Assembly (NCBI GenBank): GCA_025093985.1
Contig: JACAAK010000007.1
Location: 2,108,001 to 2,172,000, forward strand
DNA length: 64,000 bases
Source of the DNA: Calvatia gigantea
Lineage: Eukaryota > Basidiomycota > Agaricomycetes > Agaricales > Lycoperdaceae
Reading direction: 5' to 3'
This document shows, piece after piece, positions 23,619 to 35,872 of this stretch. The notes below the pieces were generated by a model. That model was given only the letters and a program-made list of their open reading frames with translations. It was not told the origin of the DNA and ran no database searches. Made by a program: the position numbers and the translations under genes. Numbering within the stretch: position 1 is the stretch's first letter; each line of letters starts with the position of its first letter.

Positions 23619-25399
23619 TCAGTTTAGGTCACCTTCGGCTTCCAAGCCATACACCAATCCCAATGCGACGCGCGCCGCTGCCCTCCGTCGTTCATCTTCA
23701 TTTTCTATCCCAGAAATTTCTTCCTTCATTTGCTGAAGTGCTCCAAGTACCCGGGATAAATCAAATGGCGACGTATCATATACATTATCTTCTTCAATTT
23801 CCGCCCCGCTGGACTTTGAATAGGGTTCCCCGTCCTGCAATTCTTGGGAAGCCCCAGGTGCTCGTAGCATGTTTCTCTTCCCAAAAATCCTTGACGATGC
23901 TTCCATTATTTCTTCTCGTGTTGGCAATTTTTCATCCGCGTCATCGGACATAGCATCCGGCGCTTTCTCGCCCCCGTCGCCTTCCCCAAAATCCGAAACT
24001 GAACCCAAAGAATTGTAAGAGCTCAGCCCTCCCAACGGTTTGAGCCCATCCAGTTCCAACGTTTCATCTCCTCTTCGTGTTTTCGGACCGGACGTTTCCC
24101 CAAACCCGTCCGCTTCAGCTGAAGGGGCGGAAACAAAGACTGTGAAGTCGTCATCGAACCCCGCCAAGTCTGTAGATGAGGGTAATTGTTTTTCGCCCCC
24201 TTCCCGAGAAGTAGAGGGAATCTCGTCGCGGAACACACGAATATCTTCCGTCGGAGATGCATCTATTGCGGGCGAGCCCACAGCCATTTTCCACGGGTCA
24301 TCAGGATCCCCGTCGTGTACGTCTTGTTCCAGCCATCTTGTGAGCTCATCCATCTCATTTTGTATACGCTTAGCCCGTGCGGAAAGCTGGGAGCCCGAGT
24401 TCGCCACCAGGTTATCTACCAATGAACAGCTGTTATCCTGAGCTCCTTCTGTTCCCCACTCGAATAAGTTAGGGTCATGTTGTATCCGCACTCTCCCATG
24501 TTTTGAGCCATTTTGTTGTGCCTTCATTGATGGCCACATAATTGTGCTCAGAGCATCGAGGACCCGGGGAAGGCCTGGAATGCCTAGGATAAGAGAGTTA
24601 ATAGATTAATATCAGAATGCCTCCAGGGCGATGCGAAGAATACTTACCATCAAACTCACTCTCTTCCTCGTATTTTCTTTCCTCTCGTTGGTCAGCCAAT
24701 TCCTGCGTCGCGTTAATATATTCGAATCCAAAGCTCGAAACGAACGCATCGATCGTTGCATTATCCTCTGCACTTTCCTCCTCATCAACACCCTCGCTCG
24801 GCAGTCCATCAGACAAAGGTTTCACCCGGACAGCTAGTGACACCTCCTGGTTCATGTCCACCGAGGTCGCTAGAGAGTCTTTCAATATGGTGTTTATATG
24901 CCTAGGAGACCGTGAGTGAGATCAACTGGTACAACCGTGATAACGAAATGGAATGACCCCAACTTGCCTCGTTGCTCCCCCACACAAAGATGACGGCGGG
25001 TACATTCTGTAGAAGATACGGCGCCAGTCCGCGCATAGGGTGGGCCGCAAAATGTACATCTGCAGAATAATACTTGTTCTCAATCGTCCACGGAATCTTG
25101 ATGAGATCTGGGGAGAGTAAATCTCGTTTTCGGTTGTCAGTAGTTGAGATGGGTGTCGGGCTTGTGCTCAGTGCTTGAATGCCTATATGCGCATTAAATT
25201 ACCCCAAGGTTGCAGCAGAGGACCACGGCGATGATATTTAAAGTGAACCCTTGAGACACACGCATCATGTGCCGAGAGATGACATACGACTAATGAGTGT
25301 CCTTGCGTGCTCTAAAGAAGACGAAACGATAAAGATGCGGCATAAGGTGTTTGAGGTTGCGAGATCAGTATCGGTGTATGTTTCCCTTGGTGATGCCAT
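23619..25399 (-). CDS. Alpha/gamma-adaptin-binding protein p34 (AAGAB-like)
   Basis: The start at 25399 gives a short exon with LCRIFIVSSSLEHARTLIS, the beta-strand of the degenerate GTPase-like domain. Next comes IKIPWTIENKYYSADVHFAA and VPAVIFVWGSNE, the hallmark of AAGAB/p34 proteins. AYKHHIERLS follows after an unusual GC-AG intron (24967-24902). Downstream are ATIDAFVSSFGFEYINAT, GLPRVLDALSTIMWPSM, then a long acidic linker. The end is a C-terminal helix (RVLGALQQMKEEISGIE ... AARVALGLVYGL), as in family members. Proteins of this family bind clathrin adaptor subunits in the cytosol and act as chaperones in AP-1/AP-2 assembly. The first introns (around 25280-25160) are inferred from phase and are less exact than the rest. 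Confidence 0.78.
24902..24967 (-). other. GC-AG intron in p34 gene
   Basis: The donor reads GAG|GCAAGTTGG and the acceptor CTCCTAG|GCATAT. The 66-nt intron joins WGSNE to AYKHHIERLS in phase 0. The nearest alternative GT donor, two bases further on, gives an immediate stop. GCAAGT is the known consensus for non-canonical GC-AG introns. Confidence 0.75.
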
Positions 25400-27655
25400 T
25401 GAGATTGTTTAATAGGTTGTGTTCACAGAGACGGTGTTGTGGATGAAGGTCAAAATCCATCATTTGCATGGGTCACAATCTCAGTATAAATATGTATCCC
25501 CTTTGATCACATTCACACACAAGTCACATTCCCCCCTCCTCCCCGCCCAGGGCTTGGAATTATCAGATTTTCTGGATGCGGGCACGATCCTTAAATATCT
25601 ACTGGGAGAACATCTCGACGCTAAAGCCCGACCCTGTATAATTTTAATTGGTTTCTTCGCATCGGGGCTTACCTCGCCTACCCTTCGGTCAGCCGTGTTC
25701 GAGTCAAAAACACTGGCGAAACACCGGGTTAGCCCTTGTATTCATTTACAACGCCTAAGCACCTGGCGACCTGTCTCACAGTAGAGCAAATAGTCGGTTG
25801 GCCCGGTTTGGTTTAAACCTCCTTTCGGAAAGGGCGCTCGAGGCGCCAAGCGTTGCCATGAGTTCTCGGCAGCTTATTACAAGCCTCTCATCTTATCATT
25901 GATGAATCAGTAATCATTTTTGGTGGCCCGAAGCATTTCGGCTCGACTTCTTATCGCTTGGTCAGCCATCCTTAGTCAATCGGTCGCCCAGGCATCCTGG
26001 ACTACTCAGCCCGTGCACAAGCGGCTCTCCTTTACAAGAAGATCAGATGTCTTGTGTATCCCTAACTGGTTTGGCTTCGCTGGTCTTGTTCGTAGACTAA
26101 TCAACATCCTGCCAGAATAGTCACCGCACTCTTCCTTGTCCCCCACTGAGTGTCCATTGGTGAGTGGTTGCATGGGCCCTACGACGATCTTGGTGATGTG
26201 TTGGAACCTCATATATGCGTCAGTCCGAACTGATTTCCTTTCTTTACCTCAACTTGAAGCTGGTGCACACTAGCATGACCTGGTGACCCCTTACTTCAGT
26301 CTCAGAAGGTTAAAAAGGGACATGGAATGTCAATACCCCACCCGAGTTCTAACAGTCTTGACGGAGATGGCCTTAGTCCTCTGGAGGCAAGTTCTTCAAC
26401 ACACCAAACAGGGAGCGTAGCGTTCAACGAATACATAGCGTCAAAAGGGTGAAGTTTGTGAAGGTACTGAAGGGATCACTACACTAAAGGTACCATGGGC
26501 TAGTAGGATTGCGACACCATAGCCTAGGGGGACCAAGCCCCAGGCCGAGTTTCCTGGCGGACGTGGAGGAACGACCGCGGCCTCAGCTACCTCGGTCTTC
26601 AATCAACCACCAGGACCCGAAAGTTGCTATATCCGCGAATTCATCAACTAAGCACCCCCGAAGCTGAAACGTTGACGTCCATCGCTATTTCAAGCGTCAT
26701 GCATTGTGACTAGCCCCTGATTTCAGCAGATTTTGACCGAATGAATCCCCAAATTTATTAAATATCAAATCAGAAACAGGTGGAGGTTACCAATGCCATA
26801 CTCTCAACCTTGTCACCGCTCTGTGTAGGATGGCACCTGCGCAAGGTGGCATGCAAAGATCGAAATAGTTGATACCCCGGGACGCAGCTGAATGTGGGAG
26901 CTTCACCTGGAAGGGTTGCCGGTACTTTTTGTTGTTGTGTTAGCCATCCCCCTAATAACCCTGATTGGCATTTCCCTTGTTAGAGTTATTCGTTTAAGGC
27001 ACTATTTCTTCTATTCAGATTGCCGTTGAACATCCAAGGTACTTCAAGTGGTTGTGAGAACGCTGAGGAGAATCGGATGGGGATTTGGAATTGGTCACTT
27101 TCAGTCGGCGAGAGACCCTCTTACTTTCGATAGCCTTCGTTGACTCCAAAAATTAATTGCGTTTCATAAACAGGACATTGCGCCAACGCAGCAGCGTAGC
27201 TGCGTAGTTACATATCGAAAAACATCAGAACGCGTGATAGCATCGACGGAAAGGCAGTAGAAACAAGCAACTGGAACTATAAAAGGTATGGTCATGACTG
27301 AGATTCGTGAAAGTATCCTTTGTGTAGTTAGATTAGAAAGGGTATTCCTAGGTGAGCCGTGGGGGAAGCGAAACAAAACAAATGACAATGCGGATGGAGA
27401 AAGCGGATGCAATGATGACAATAAATGCAATATCGGTAGCCTGAGCGAGTAAGCAGGTCAGCGATAAAAGTAAGGAGGTCAAGGGACGAGAAGCCAGGAC
27501 AAGGGGATGGAATCGTTAAGGAAAGTCATGAAATGAGCGTGACCATCAGTGCGAAAGGTGAAAGGCAAATTACGTAAGAAGATATGCAGAGAATGCGAAA
27601 ACGAAGTACGACAATGGTGGTATAGATGAGATCCGAGTAGAACATGGTCGCGGCA
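25400..27655. other. Intergenic, no supported gene
   Basis: This is about 2.3 kb between the p34 start and the end of the kinase gene. A plus frame at 25920-26120 begins with a signal-peptide-like stretch (MVARSISARLLIAWSAILSQ) but has no further support. Nothing else was recognised. Confidence 0.45.
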
Positions 27656-30600
27656 TCAAGCCACGAGCATCTTGGAATGTCTCCTTGGGTTCTTGGCGGA
27701 AGGCACCATAGCTTTGATGGCCTTCCTCATGAACGCAACAGTCGAGTGCCCGCTCGACTCTTCCTTGTTGTCATGGCTCGATTCAGAGCCATATGAGATT
27801 ACACCCAATTCATCCATAGACATGCCTCTTCTCTGGAGATCTTCACTGCTCACAGGCGGCGGCATGGGCGTCTTCGGAGAGCCGAACAGCACCCTACTGT
27901 GCCTCCTGTTAACGCCTGATCCAGAGGCGCTTGGGAATGAGGGAGGGGGAGGTATGAATTCGGATTGGTAACCCTTTCCAACACGCTTGACGCCAGAGGT
28001 AGCCATGAGGAAACGGTCGTAAACGCCTTCTAGGCGTCGTTGGCCGGGGGTATCGGGAAGCGCATCGGGCGCACCGAGTTTGCGCTGCGGGTATGGTTCG
28101 ACGTGACATGGTGAAGATGTTAAGTCGTCCAAAGAATTATGTGGTGATTCAAAGTCCTCGCAAGAACGGATTGGTGAAGCAATGAAGATGCTTCTGTCAA
28201 ACATTTCTGACAGACGTGGGCTTGGTTCAGGCGGTACAGCTTGTCATGAAATTCCTAATCAGCATATAGGCGCGTATGTAGATAGACCAATGGCTCACGT
28301 TTATTGATTTCTGCTTCGAGGTGTGTCAATGATGCAATACGTTGTTGCAAGAGGTTTCCGTGCGACCGGCTCTTCTCTCTTCTCTTGGAGGGTGACATCT
28401 CAGTGTCCTTGTGAATCGCAACGGGCGAGTCCTCCGAAACGGTGGCTCTCCTCTGTCTTGAGGGCGTATGAACCTCTGGGATGACAAAATGGCCCTGGGC
28501 TGGTTTTGCGCTTGCAGGTGGTGAAAACATACTTCCAATGTGGGCATCAGCAGGGGTGGCAGGTGGGCCACTACTAGTCGTAGTATCCGAAGTGGATGGA
28601 GCAGATGTGCAGACTGAGTTGGGAATATCAACCATGAGGCTGTTGTTGTAGTCTGCAAATATCTGGGACGCGGCAAGAACTTTGCGGGGAAGTCGGGAGG
28701 ATCGGTTGCTACGATCACGAGAGGCGCTTCTTCTCGCAGATGGTGCCACTGGAAGTGAGGGGAGCGGAGCATCCAGCTTGGCTGATGCTGCGAAGTTCTG
28801 GCGGGCATCTTCAACGACCTCTATAAAAAGGTCTATCAGCATACACCATAACAGTGGAACCTCGGAACGAAACTCACTCTCAACATTTTGCATCCAGATA
28901 GCCAAACGATCCTTACGGGAATCGGCAGCTACCTTCTCGCTCTGTATTGCATTACGAACAACGGGAAGCGAGGAGTTGACTGTTCAAAGAATGCCTAATC
29001 AGGGCTGTGCCACGCGCAGACTTCATTTATCATTTTACCTTCATTTTCCCAAGATTGAGTTTGGCTCATTCCCCGGGTTCGGGGAGCATCGATTTCGGCC
29101 TTGATATCCTTGACGTCGATGTCAAGGCTTCGAGCGGGGGTTGAACGGCCGCCCGTAGCTTGCCCGAATGTTGAAGTCTTGTAAGCTTGGAGTGTTTTGT
29201 CTGTTGGTGGCGAGAGGCCGAAAAAAATCAGCCATGACACCCAAAAAAAGTCTGAGTGGCTCACCAATTGAGGCTCTGATAACGTGGCCAATCTTCTTGC
29301 TTTGCGAGCTCGTGGGACGAGTCGGTGTTTCCATGCTAGACATGAAATTCAAAACTGGAGGATTGGATGTAAGTGACCAACTCAAGGAGGAAAAGCAGCA
29401 AAACAAGCGCAACAGGCAGCTGACCTTGTGTTAAAGGTGGGGTGATAGCAGGCAGGGGCAACACGGTATTGCTTAACGCCACACTGCCATGATGATTCTC
29501 TTTGTTAGCCTCTAGTTCGTTGATGGAAGTCTCCTTCCGCTTCTTTACTTTATCCTGTTCCCTTCCTCTTTCCACCTCTTCTTCTCTCTCCCTCTCAATC
29601 TCTTCCAACCTTGCCATTTCCCTTAATCTCTCTCGCTCCCGCTCCCAATCCCTCACGCGATCCCTTGCACTTGTGGATTCCTTTCCTTTACTCCTAACGC
29701 TTAGATTATTTGGGCTCTTTACGTCTTGAGAGTTCCTTCGCGGAATGCCCCCGTTGATATGAGTGACATCACCCAACGCCTTCATCGTATTGTCCTTTGT
29801 AATTCCGCCAGGTAGTGGCTTGACGCCTTGAGGCAAATTTTCATTCCGGGCTGCCAAAACACCAAACGCACGCCGAGGAGTGTTGGGAACACCTCGTTTA
29901 GCCGGAGAGGAATTCTCCTTTCCAGAAGCGGAGGTCAGCGGAGAGACTGGTGGCGAAGCTTTGATAGGAGAAAGATCGGGAACGGGTGGAACATATGGGC
30001 GTTTCCGTGTCTGCGCTGCTGCTTATCATGTGTTACTAACCGTGTTGGTGAGATTGTTGTCAGTCGGTACTTACGTTTACTCGTGGCGACCTTGGGTTGA
30101 GACTTAGACTTGGTGGGTGGTCGTGAAGGGAGGTCCTTGCGAGACGTGAGTGGACTCTCAAGACCGGGAGGCGATTTGAGGTTCTCCTTGTTTGACCGAG
30201 TTGACGACGGCGTAAGGTTGAGAAGCTTGATCATATCCTTCTCAAAAACAACCGAAGACGTGTAGCTGGATGAACGTCCCTTTGAACCCTAATTAGCCGG
30301 TTCCCACATGGCGGCTCAATAGATTGCTTACTATGAATGCTCGTAGATTCTGGGCAGGGGCGCCAGAACCCATCAGCCATGGCTTGGGATGCAGTACAGC
30401 GCAAGTCTGCGTTGGGTGCAATCATGCGCTGAAGAAGTTTCTCCATGCCACCCGACATTTTCCAGGTTCCAACCCAAGTGCCTCGAAGGGTGCGTTGCCA
30501 ATAGTTTTCCAAGTCCTCTTTCGTTGTGAGTTGCTCACCATCACTGTTTTCGAATGGAGTGCGCCCGATGAGGATCTCGAAGAATGTAATACCGAGGGAC

Positions 30601-31625
30601 CATACGTCGGATTTTCGCGTGTCATGAGGGAGCCCGCGTGCACGTTCGGGTGCGAGGTACTACACAGGGAGTTGGTATTCGGGATCGGCTTCGGAGGAAT
30701 TATCTCATACCTCGGGGGTTCCGTAGGAGAGGTTGCTGTGGAAAGCCGTAGGTGAATCCAAATCGTATTTTTCTGCAAAACCAAAGTCCACTAAAACTGG
30801 GATGTTTTTATGTGACAGGAGTATGTTTGCCGGCCTGTAAAATCCAAGGGTTCCAATAAATGGAGGGTGATACCTGGTTGCAGTGATGACCTACTTAATG
30901 TCGTTGTGGACTACGCCACGCCGGTGCAGGAAATCGACACCGGAGAGCAAAAAACGGATCCATTCTTTTGCTTTGGATTCTTCGACTTCCACAGGCACAA
31001 GAGTGGGAAGATAGGTCCTGTCAAAGATGTGCCATAATTAATATTTAGCAACGGCCATTCATGTCAATGAAGGTTGGAAGAATGTAATCTCCATCCAAAT
31101 GCGCGGAACAAAAGCGGCGGTTACCCAACAACACTTACATAGTGATAAGGGCATACGATGGAGTGAGAACGAATGAGTGAAACGGGATGATAGATGGATG
31201 TGGGTCATTCTTGAATGTTCTAACAATCTTCATTTCATTCCATCTGGGTGCAGTAAGTAAAATGCACCATTGAGGTCTGCAACATATAGTAACTAAAACG
31301 TACAGAGATCTGACGCGTGCCGCTGTGGTGGAGGTCTTGGATCGGTGAACAAGTTTGACTGCAATCTTCTGTCCTTTAGCATTCGCCAGCCCATCTGCTG
31401 GCGATGACGAGAGCTTAGGACGACATAGCCAGACACTGCCCCAATTGCCGAAGCCAATCTACGGAACACACCAGTCAGTTAGTTCCGGGGCTAGTCAGAC
31501 GTATAACTCGGGCGGAAGTGACATACCTCTTGAATGAATTGGAGTCTGTCGGACAAGGCTTGGTCGGAGATGGAGAAAACGTCGTTGCTCTCCGTTGTGT
31601 TGCTTGGTAGTGTCGGTGCCTCCAT
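27656..31625 (-). CDS. Serine/threonine protein kinase with long C-terminal extension
   Basis: The ATG at 31625 sits in CCACCATGG. Exon 1 ends DRLQFIQE and splices to the glycine loop IGFGNWGSVWLCRPK, then IAVKLVH with the VAIK lysine. Further exons give EWIRFLLSGVDFLHRRGVV, HNDIKPANILLSHKNIP and VDFGFAE. The activation segment SYGTPE joins YLAPERARG across an intron, followed by SDVWSLGITFFEILIGRTPF and LLQRMIAPNADLR. Catalytic Lys, Asp and DFG are present, but HRD is HND. The rest, roughly 700 residues, is Ser/Pro/Lys-rich with a strongly charged coiled coil (RDWERERERLREMARLEEIE). It also has a conserved-looking helix (RNAIQSEKVAADSRKDRLAI) and a basic end. A one-base offset lies near 30287 after the kinase domain. 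The kinase subfamily was not identified. Confidence 0.8.
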
Positions 31626-32472
31626 GGTGGAGAAGGGAGGACTAGAAGTACAAGAGCAAGAATCACCAGTTGACGAGCCCAACTTGTGTCCCTCATCTCG
31701 AACTGTGCCATAACACAACACAACAACGCGCCTCCGTGAGAACGACGCGGGTTGCCATCACAAAGTCTGATTCAGGGCCCAGGCGCTTATTCAGCGCCTT
31801 CAGGATTGCTTGATTCCTCAAACCTCCTGATGTAGATTCGAGACAGGCAGGGGAGCTAAGTACGACGTGAGATATTTTGGACAATTTCCATGCTTGCCTT
31901 CGAGACAGGGCAAAAGTAGCCGTTGGACTCCTGAGTGAACGCGCCACTAGTTGGATTGAACGCTGTATCACTGTCTCGACCAGCAGAGAGACTCGGCATT
32001 TCACATTAGGTGTGATTTGCGCTGCTTTACGCTCCCCGCCCATGCTCGCAAATAATATGCGCTGAAGGTCGGCGGGACACTCTGTGTCAAGGATGCAAAG
32101 CCCAAAGCAAAGCATCAAACACAAACACGTTTGTCGTCGGCGCGGGAGAAGCGAAAAAGAACCGGGGTTCCGAAAGTGGTCCGGTAAGAAAATTTAGCAT
32201 GCCGTATCAGTTCATCCGCCAGCACTTCAATAATTTATTGGACTCGCATGCAAAGCAGCATCAGGTATTAAGCACCTTAAGCCGTGTGTCCTACTGCAAG
32301 CCACGCTTTTCTTGTGTAAAAAGTTGAGCGAATTTACATCATTGATGCCGGTGGCTCATGCACCAACAAGCCGGCCCTCTCCATATGTTCCCACGGTATC
32401 TTCCTAATAACGGTTGGCTGACGACATACGCAAACTTCTCTCACCACACTTTTTCCTCTCCTACGAACAACC
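31626..32472. promoter_or_regulatory. Divergent intergenic region, kinase / VDAC
   Basis: These 847 bp separate the divergent starts of the kinase (31625) and porin (32473). A 143-codon reverse frame at 32124-31693 runs through the kinase leader but has no domain. The last 80 bp before the porin are C/T-rich (TTTTTCCTCTCCTACG). Both promoters must lie here. Confidence 0.5.
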
Positions 32473-33590
32473 ATGTCTTTGCCTCAGCCCGTTCCCCCCT
32501 CCTGGAAGGTATGCGATTCCATCTTCCTTCATTTACAACTGACTATAGCGTCGTACTCCAGGACCTCGGAAAGTCCGCCAATGACTTGCTTGGCAAGGAC
32601 TATCCTTTCCATGGCGCGACTCTCGAAGTCAAGACCCAGACACCCTCCGACGTCGCCTTCAAAGTAACGGGCAACCGCGACTCAAAGACCGACGCCATTT
32701 CCGGCGACATTGAGGCCAAGTGGACTGACCGCAAGCATGGTTTGACCGTTACACAAGCCTGGACTACCTCCAACATCCTCCGCAACACTGTCGAAATCGA
32801 AAACCAGATTGCCAAGGGTGTCAAGGTTGACCTCAACACCACTTTGTCGCCAGACAAGGGTGCCAAGACTGCCGTTTTCAACACTGTCTTCAAACAGTCT
32901 GGTCTTCACACCCGTGCCTCCCTCGATGTCTTCAGGGTTAGTACACGCATCGTCCAATCCGAGATTTTTTGGGCTGAGGGAAAAGTTTTATAGGGTCCTA
33001 CCTTCACTGCCGATGCTGTCCTTGGTCGTGATGGCTTCCTCTTCGGTGCCGAGGCCGCGTACAACGTCACTGAGGGCAACATCACCCGTTATGCCACTGC
33101 TGTCGGTTATAACGCGCCCGAATACGCTGTCACCCTCCAAGCCCTCAACAACATGTATACTTACACCGCTAGCTACTACCACCGTGTCAGCGCCGACACT
33201 GAGGCTGGTGCCAAGGCTCTCTATGACACCAAGGCTACCCACGGTAATGTAGTTCTTGAAGTCGGGACAAAGACGTGAGTACCCTAAAATAGTCGCTTGG
33301 GTCGCCTTACTGACGGAAACCATTCCAGCTACCTCGACAATTCTGCTTTCGTGAAAGCGAAGATCAATAATGCTGGTGTCCTAGCCTTGGGTTATAGCCA
33401 GGCCCTGCGCCCCGGTGTCCGTGCTTCTTTCGGTCTCGCTCTCGACACTACAAAACTCAATGACGTCTCGCCTTCTGGCCCCGCTCACAAGGTAAAAATA
33501 AAAATAAAAAACTTCAGGTGTCATGATATCTGAATATCTAATGCTGACTGATATTCTCAGGTTGGTCTTAACTTCGTTTTTGAATCGTGA
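32473..33590 (+). CDS. POR1: Mitochondrial outer-membrane porin (VDAC)
   Basis: Five exons (32473-32508, 32562-32936, 32994-33274, 33329-33491, 33561-33590) total 885 nt, exactly 294 residues plus stop, the usual VDAC length. The N-terminus MSLPQPVPPSW, then KDLGKSANDLLGKDYPF, matches the fungal porin N-terminal helix. The rest is alternating beta-strand sequence, for example HGLTVTQAWTTSN, GKVDLNTTLSP-type strands and YTYTASYYHRV. It ends VGLNFVFES as beta-barrel porins do. VDAC forms the 19-strand channel that passes ATP, ADP and metabolites across the outer mitochondrial membrane. All four introns are GT-AG. The fourth donor is followed by an A-rich tract (GTAAAAATAAAAATAAAA). The last exon is only 30 nt. 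The gene is intact. Confidence 0.95.
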
Positions 33591-33897
33591 ATGGGTTGGA
33601 GCGCTAGGTTGAAAGTAGTTATCCGCTAACACTATTTACCTTAATGTCCTCCGGAATACATACTTCCTCCGTGTACACCTGTCATCATACATCATGAGTT
33701 TGAAGTGGTTTAAGCTGGTCTCACCGGTACCTATCGCCTTGACGTTCGAAGGCTACGAATGTCGTCAAGATTCGTGGATATGCCAAAAGCGGCCTTCCGG
33801 TGGTCACGCGCATGAGGAACCCTCATTTTGCTGTTCAGCATGGACAGATTTAGAGCCTGGTAATATAGCCTATCTCCCTCACACCCCGTTCAAAGAC

Positions 33898-35171
33898 ATG
33901 GTCTTCCCTTCGTCTGGCTCACGGACAGATTCTCCACCACCCTCAAAACGACCTCGACCCACAGGCATGGATTCGCATAACACGAATGGAAATCCACGGC
34001 AGTCTCACAACCCAGGTCAGAGCCACCTTCACAGTCACTCCGGGGCGAGTGCGAGCACAGGAGCCTTGCCCCCGTTATCTCTGTCAATCCTCGGTGTCGA
34101 ACCCTTGGACGAATTTATCAAAGAGATTGCTGATTTTGTCCACCATATGATCACGGTTGAAGCTGTGAACCACCCACCAGGGAATATCGAAGTCGAAGCG
34201 AAGGTCGGAGTATTAAAGGATAGGATGAGCGGCAGAAGGCTTCAAATGCCGTCACTCGTCGAAACAAGTGCGCGATTTTTCTCTTTCGCGCCCAAGCTGC
34301 ACGCTAACTAGGGATGGTTTTGTGTGGACTAGTTCTTGTCCCGGACTCGATGGATATCCGGTTTGAGTCTAATATGTCTGCCGTGCGTCCACTCGTTGGA
34401 TACCGGAAGTCCTTTGAGCCCAATGTATCGATAACAGCACCAGCATAAACATTTCAATAACCTCCTGAACAACCTTACCGCCTCGTCTAACCAACCTTCG
34501 CACCCAACCAGCCCTCTCCATCACACACATCACTACCTCAAAGATTCGTTCTTCCCTCTCGATCCCAATTCCGGCTCTGACAGAGAAAAGATTCGGGTAA
34601 CCCTGGACGAGAAGGCGAACAAAGTCGTGGAAGCTATGCAAAAAATTCGCCTTGGGGATTTGAATATCTACAGTCCGAAGCGGAACGCAGATTGGAGAGT
34701 GAGTGTCAGTCTTGAAGTGCCGAGTGAGTCTCTACTTTATTCTAACCCCTACTGGTTCTCGGCGAGGTGGGCGGTGAGTGCTGAAACATGGAGAGCCGTT
34801 TAGAACAACGACCGATAGGCACAGCAACGCATACACGGAGAAAAGACAGGCTGAGCTATTCCCATGAAGAATTTAATATTGACTTAACACAAGTCACGTC
34901 CTCAACGTCCGCGGCCGCTCCAGTGAGTTCATCTCTCCCTTTCCATTGCGTTCGAACTGGTAAATTCAATTTGGTGTTTGTGATACAGCCACAAGTACTG
35001 CACGAGCTCGAAGTCGAAATCGCGAGATCAGATTTATTGCGGTCAGCGGCAGTACGGCGGGGTGATCCTAATGTACCGGAACACGAGCGGAACGCCTTTG
35101 ACGAGCTAATACGCGCCTTTGTGAATAATGCACGTATCTTGGTGCGAAACGCCATTGACGCATGGCAGTAA
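33898..35171 (+). CDS. CET1: mRNA-capping enzyme beta subunit, RNA 5'-triphosphatase
   Basis: This is a fungal-type tunnel triphosphatase that removes the gamma phosphate of nascent mRNA before guanylylation. After a Pro/Ser/His-rich tail come LDEFIKEIADFVHHMI and the metal-binding strand IEVEAKVGVL (ExE). Then follow RRLQMPSLVET, ILVPDSMDIRFESNMSA joined to HKHFNNLLNN, KIRVTLDEKANKV, the basic motif RRKDRLSY with IDLTQV, and the second ExE strand HELEVEIA. This is the complete Cet1 motif order. Clear introns run from 34269 to about 34332, from 34384 to 34444, and from 34922 to 34988. The join near 34730-34800 (after SLEVP) could not be resolved in frame. The start at 33898 was preferred over the upstream in-frame ATG at 33694, which adds atypical sequence. 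It is a tandem neighbour of the porin gene, 308 bp downstream. Confidence 0.85.
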
Positions 35172-35872
35172 TACCTCATGTACCCATACGTACTGATACT
35201 CTTACTGAGCATTGGGGGTTTTTTGGACTTCAAAAAAACTAGAGTGAGCGTTCAGACGTCGTACTACCACACAGCAAAGCCAGTGCAAAGAAGCCACAAA
35301 ATAAAGGAAAAAGGACAGAAATATAACGCAAGGTATTCAGGTGAATGTCACGAGAAGGAGGGACTCAAAGTCGGCAGAGTCAGGAATCCCGGGGAGCAAC
35401 TTTGACTTTGTCCGATGCTCAACGACCTCCGCCCATAGCACGGCTCCTCCGACAACACCGAGCGCAATGCATGGGGAGATGAAAGGATCCTACCATGTGC
35501 TTGACTTTAGGTGCTTTGCACCAGGTGTAAGGGTAGGAAGACCTCACGCGTAAAGAACCGGGGTATATTGCAAGGAAGGAACGGAAGGCCTCTTCCAGCA
35601 GAGAGGAGCAATGGCGCAGCACGAGCACAAATTACTTTTGCTAGCTTTTTGACTCTCGTTATACTCCACAACTAGCGTGTAGTGACAACCCCCCTCCCTC
35701 CTTTGATAGCACTAGTGGCTGGTTTTACCTGACGCGCCTTAGTAGAGTTGACATTAGATTCCAAAGTTCTCAAAAGGTACCAATCGATGGAAGAAAGTAG
35801 GTCTTATTGAGCCGTGAATGCAAATCTGATTACTATTAGTTCTGTTATTTAGTGAAGCCTATTGCCTCGAGA
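35172..35872. other. Convergent intergenic gap
   Basis: These 700 bp lie between the 3' ends of CET1 and the HNH_2 gene. Only short frames without features were seen. It presumably holds 3' UTRs and polyadenylation signals. Confidence 0.5.

Noticed and set aside
25920..26120. Small secreted protein with signal-peptide-like start
   Set aside because: It has 66 codons, no Cys pattern, no homolog recognised and no nearby support.
31693..32124. 143-codon reverse open frame upstream of the kinase
   Set aside because: It overlaps the kinase leader and has no domain or splice support; the kinase ATG in an ideal context lies just after it.
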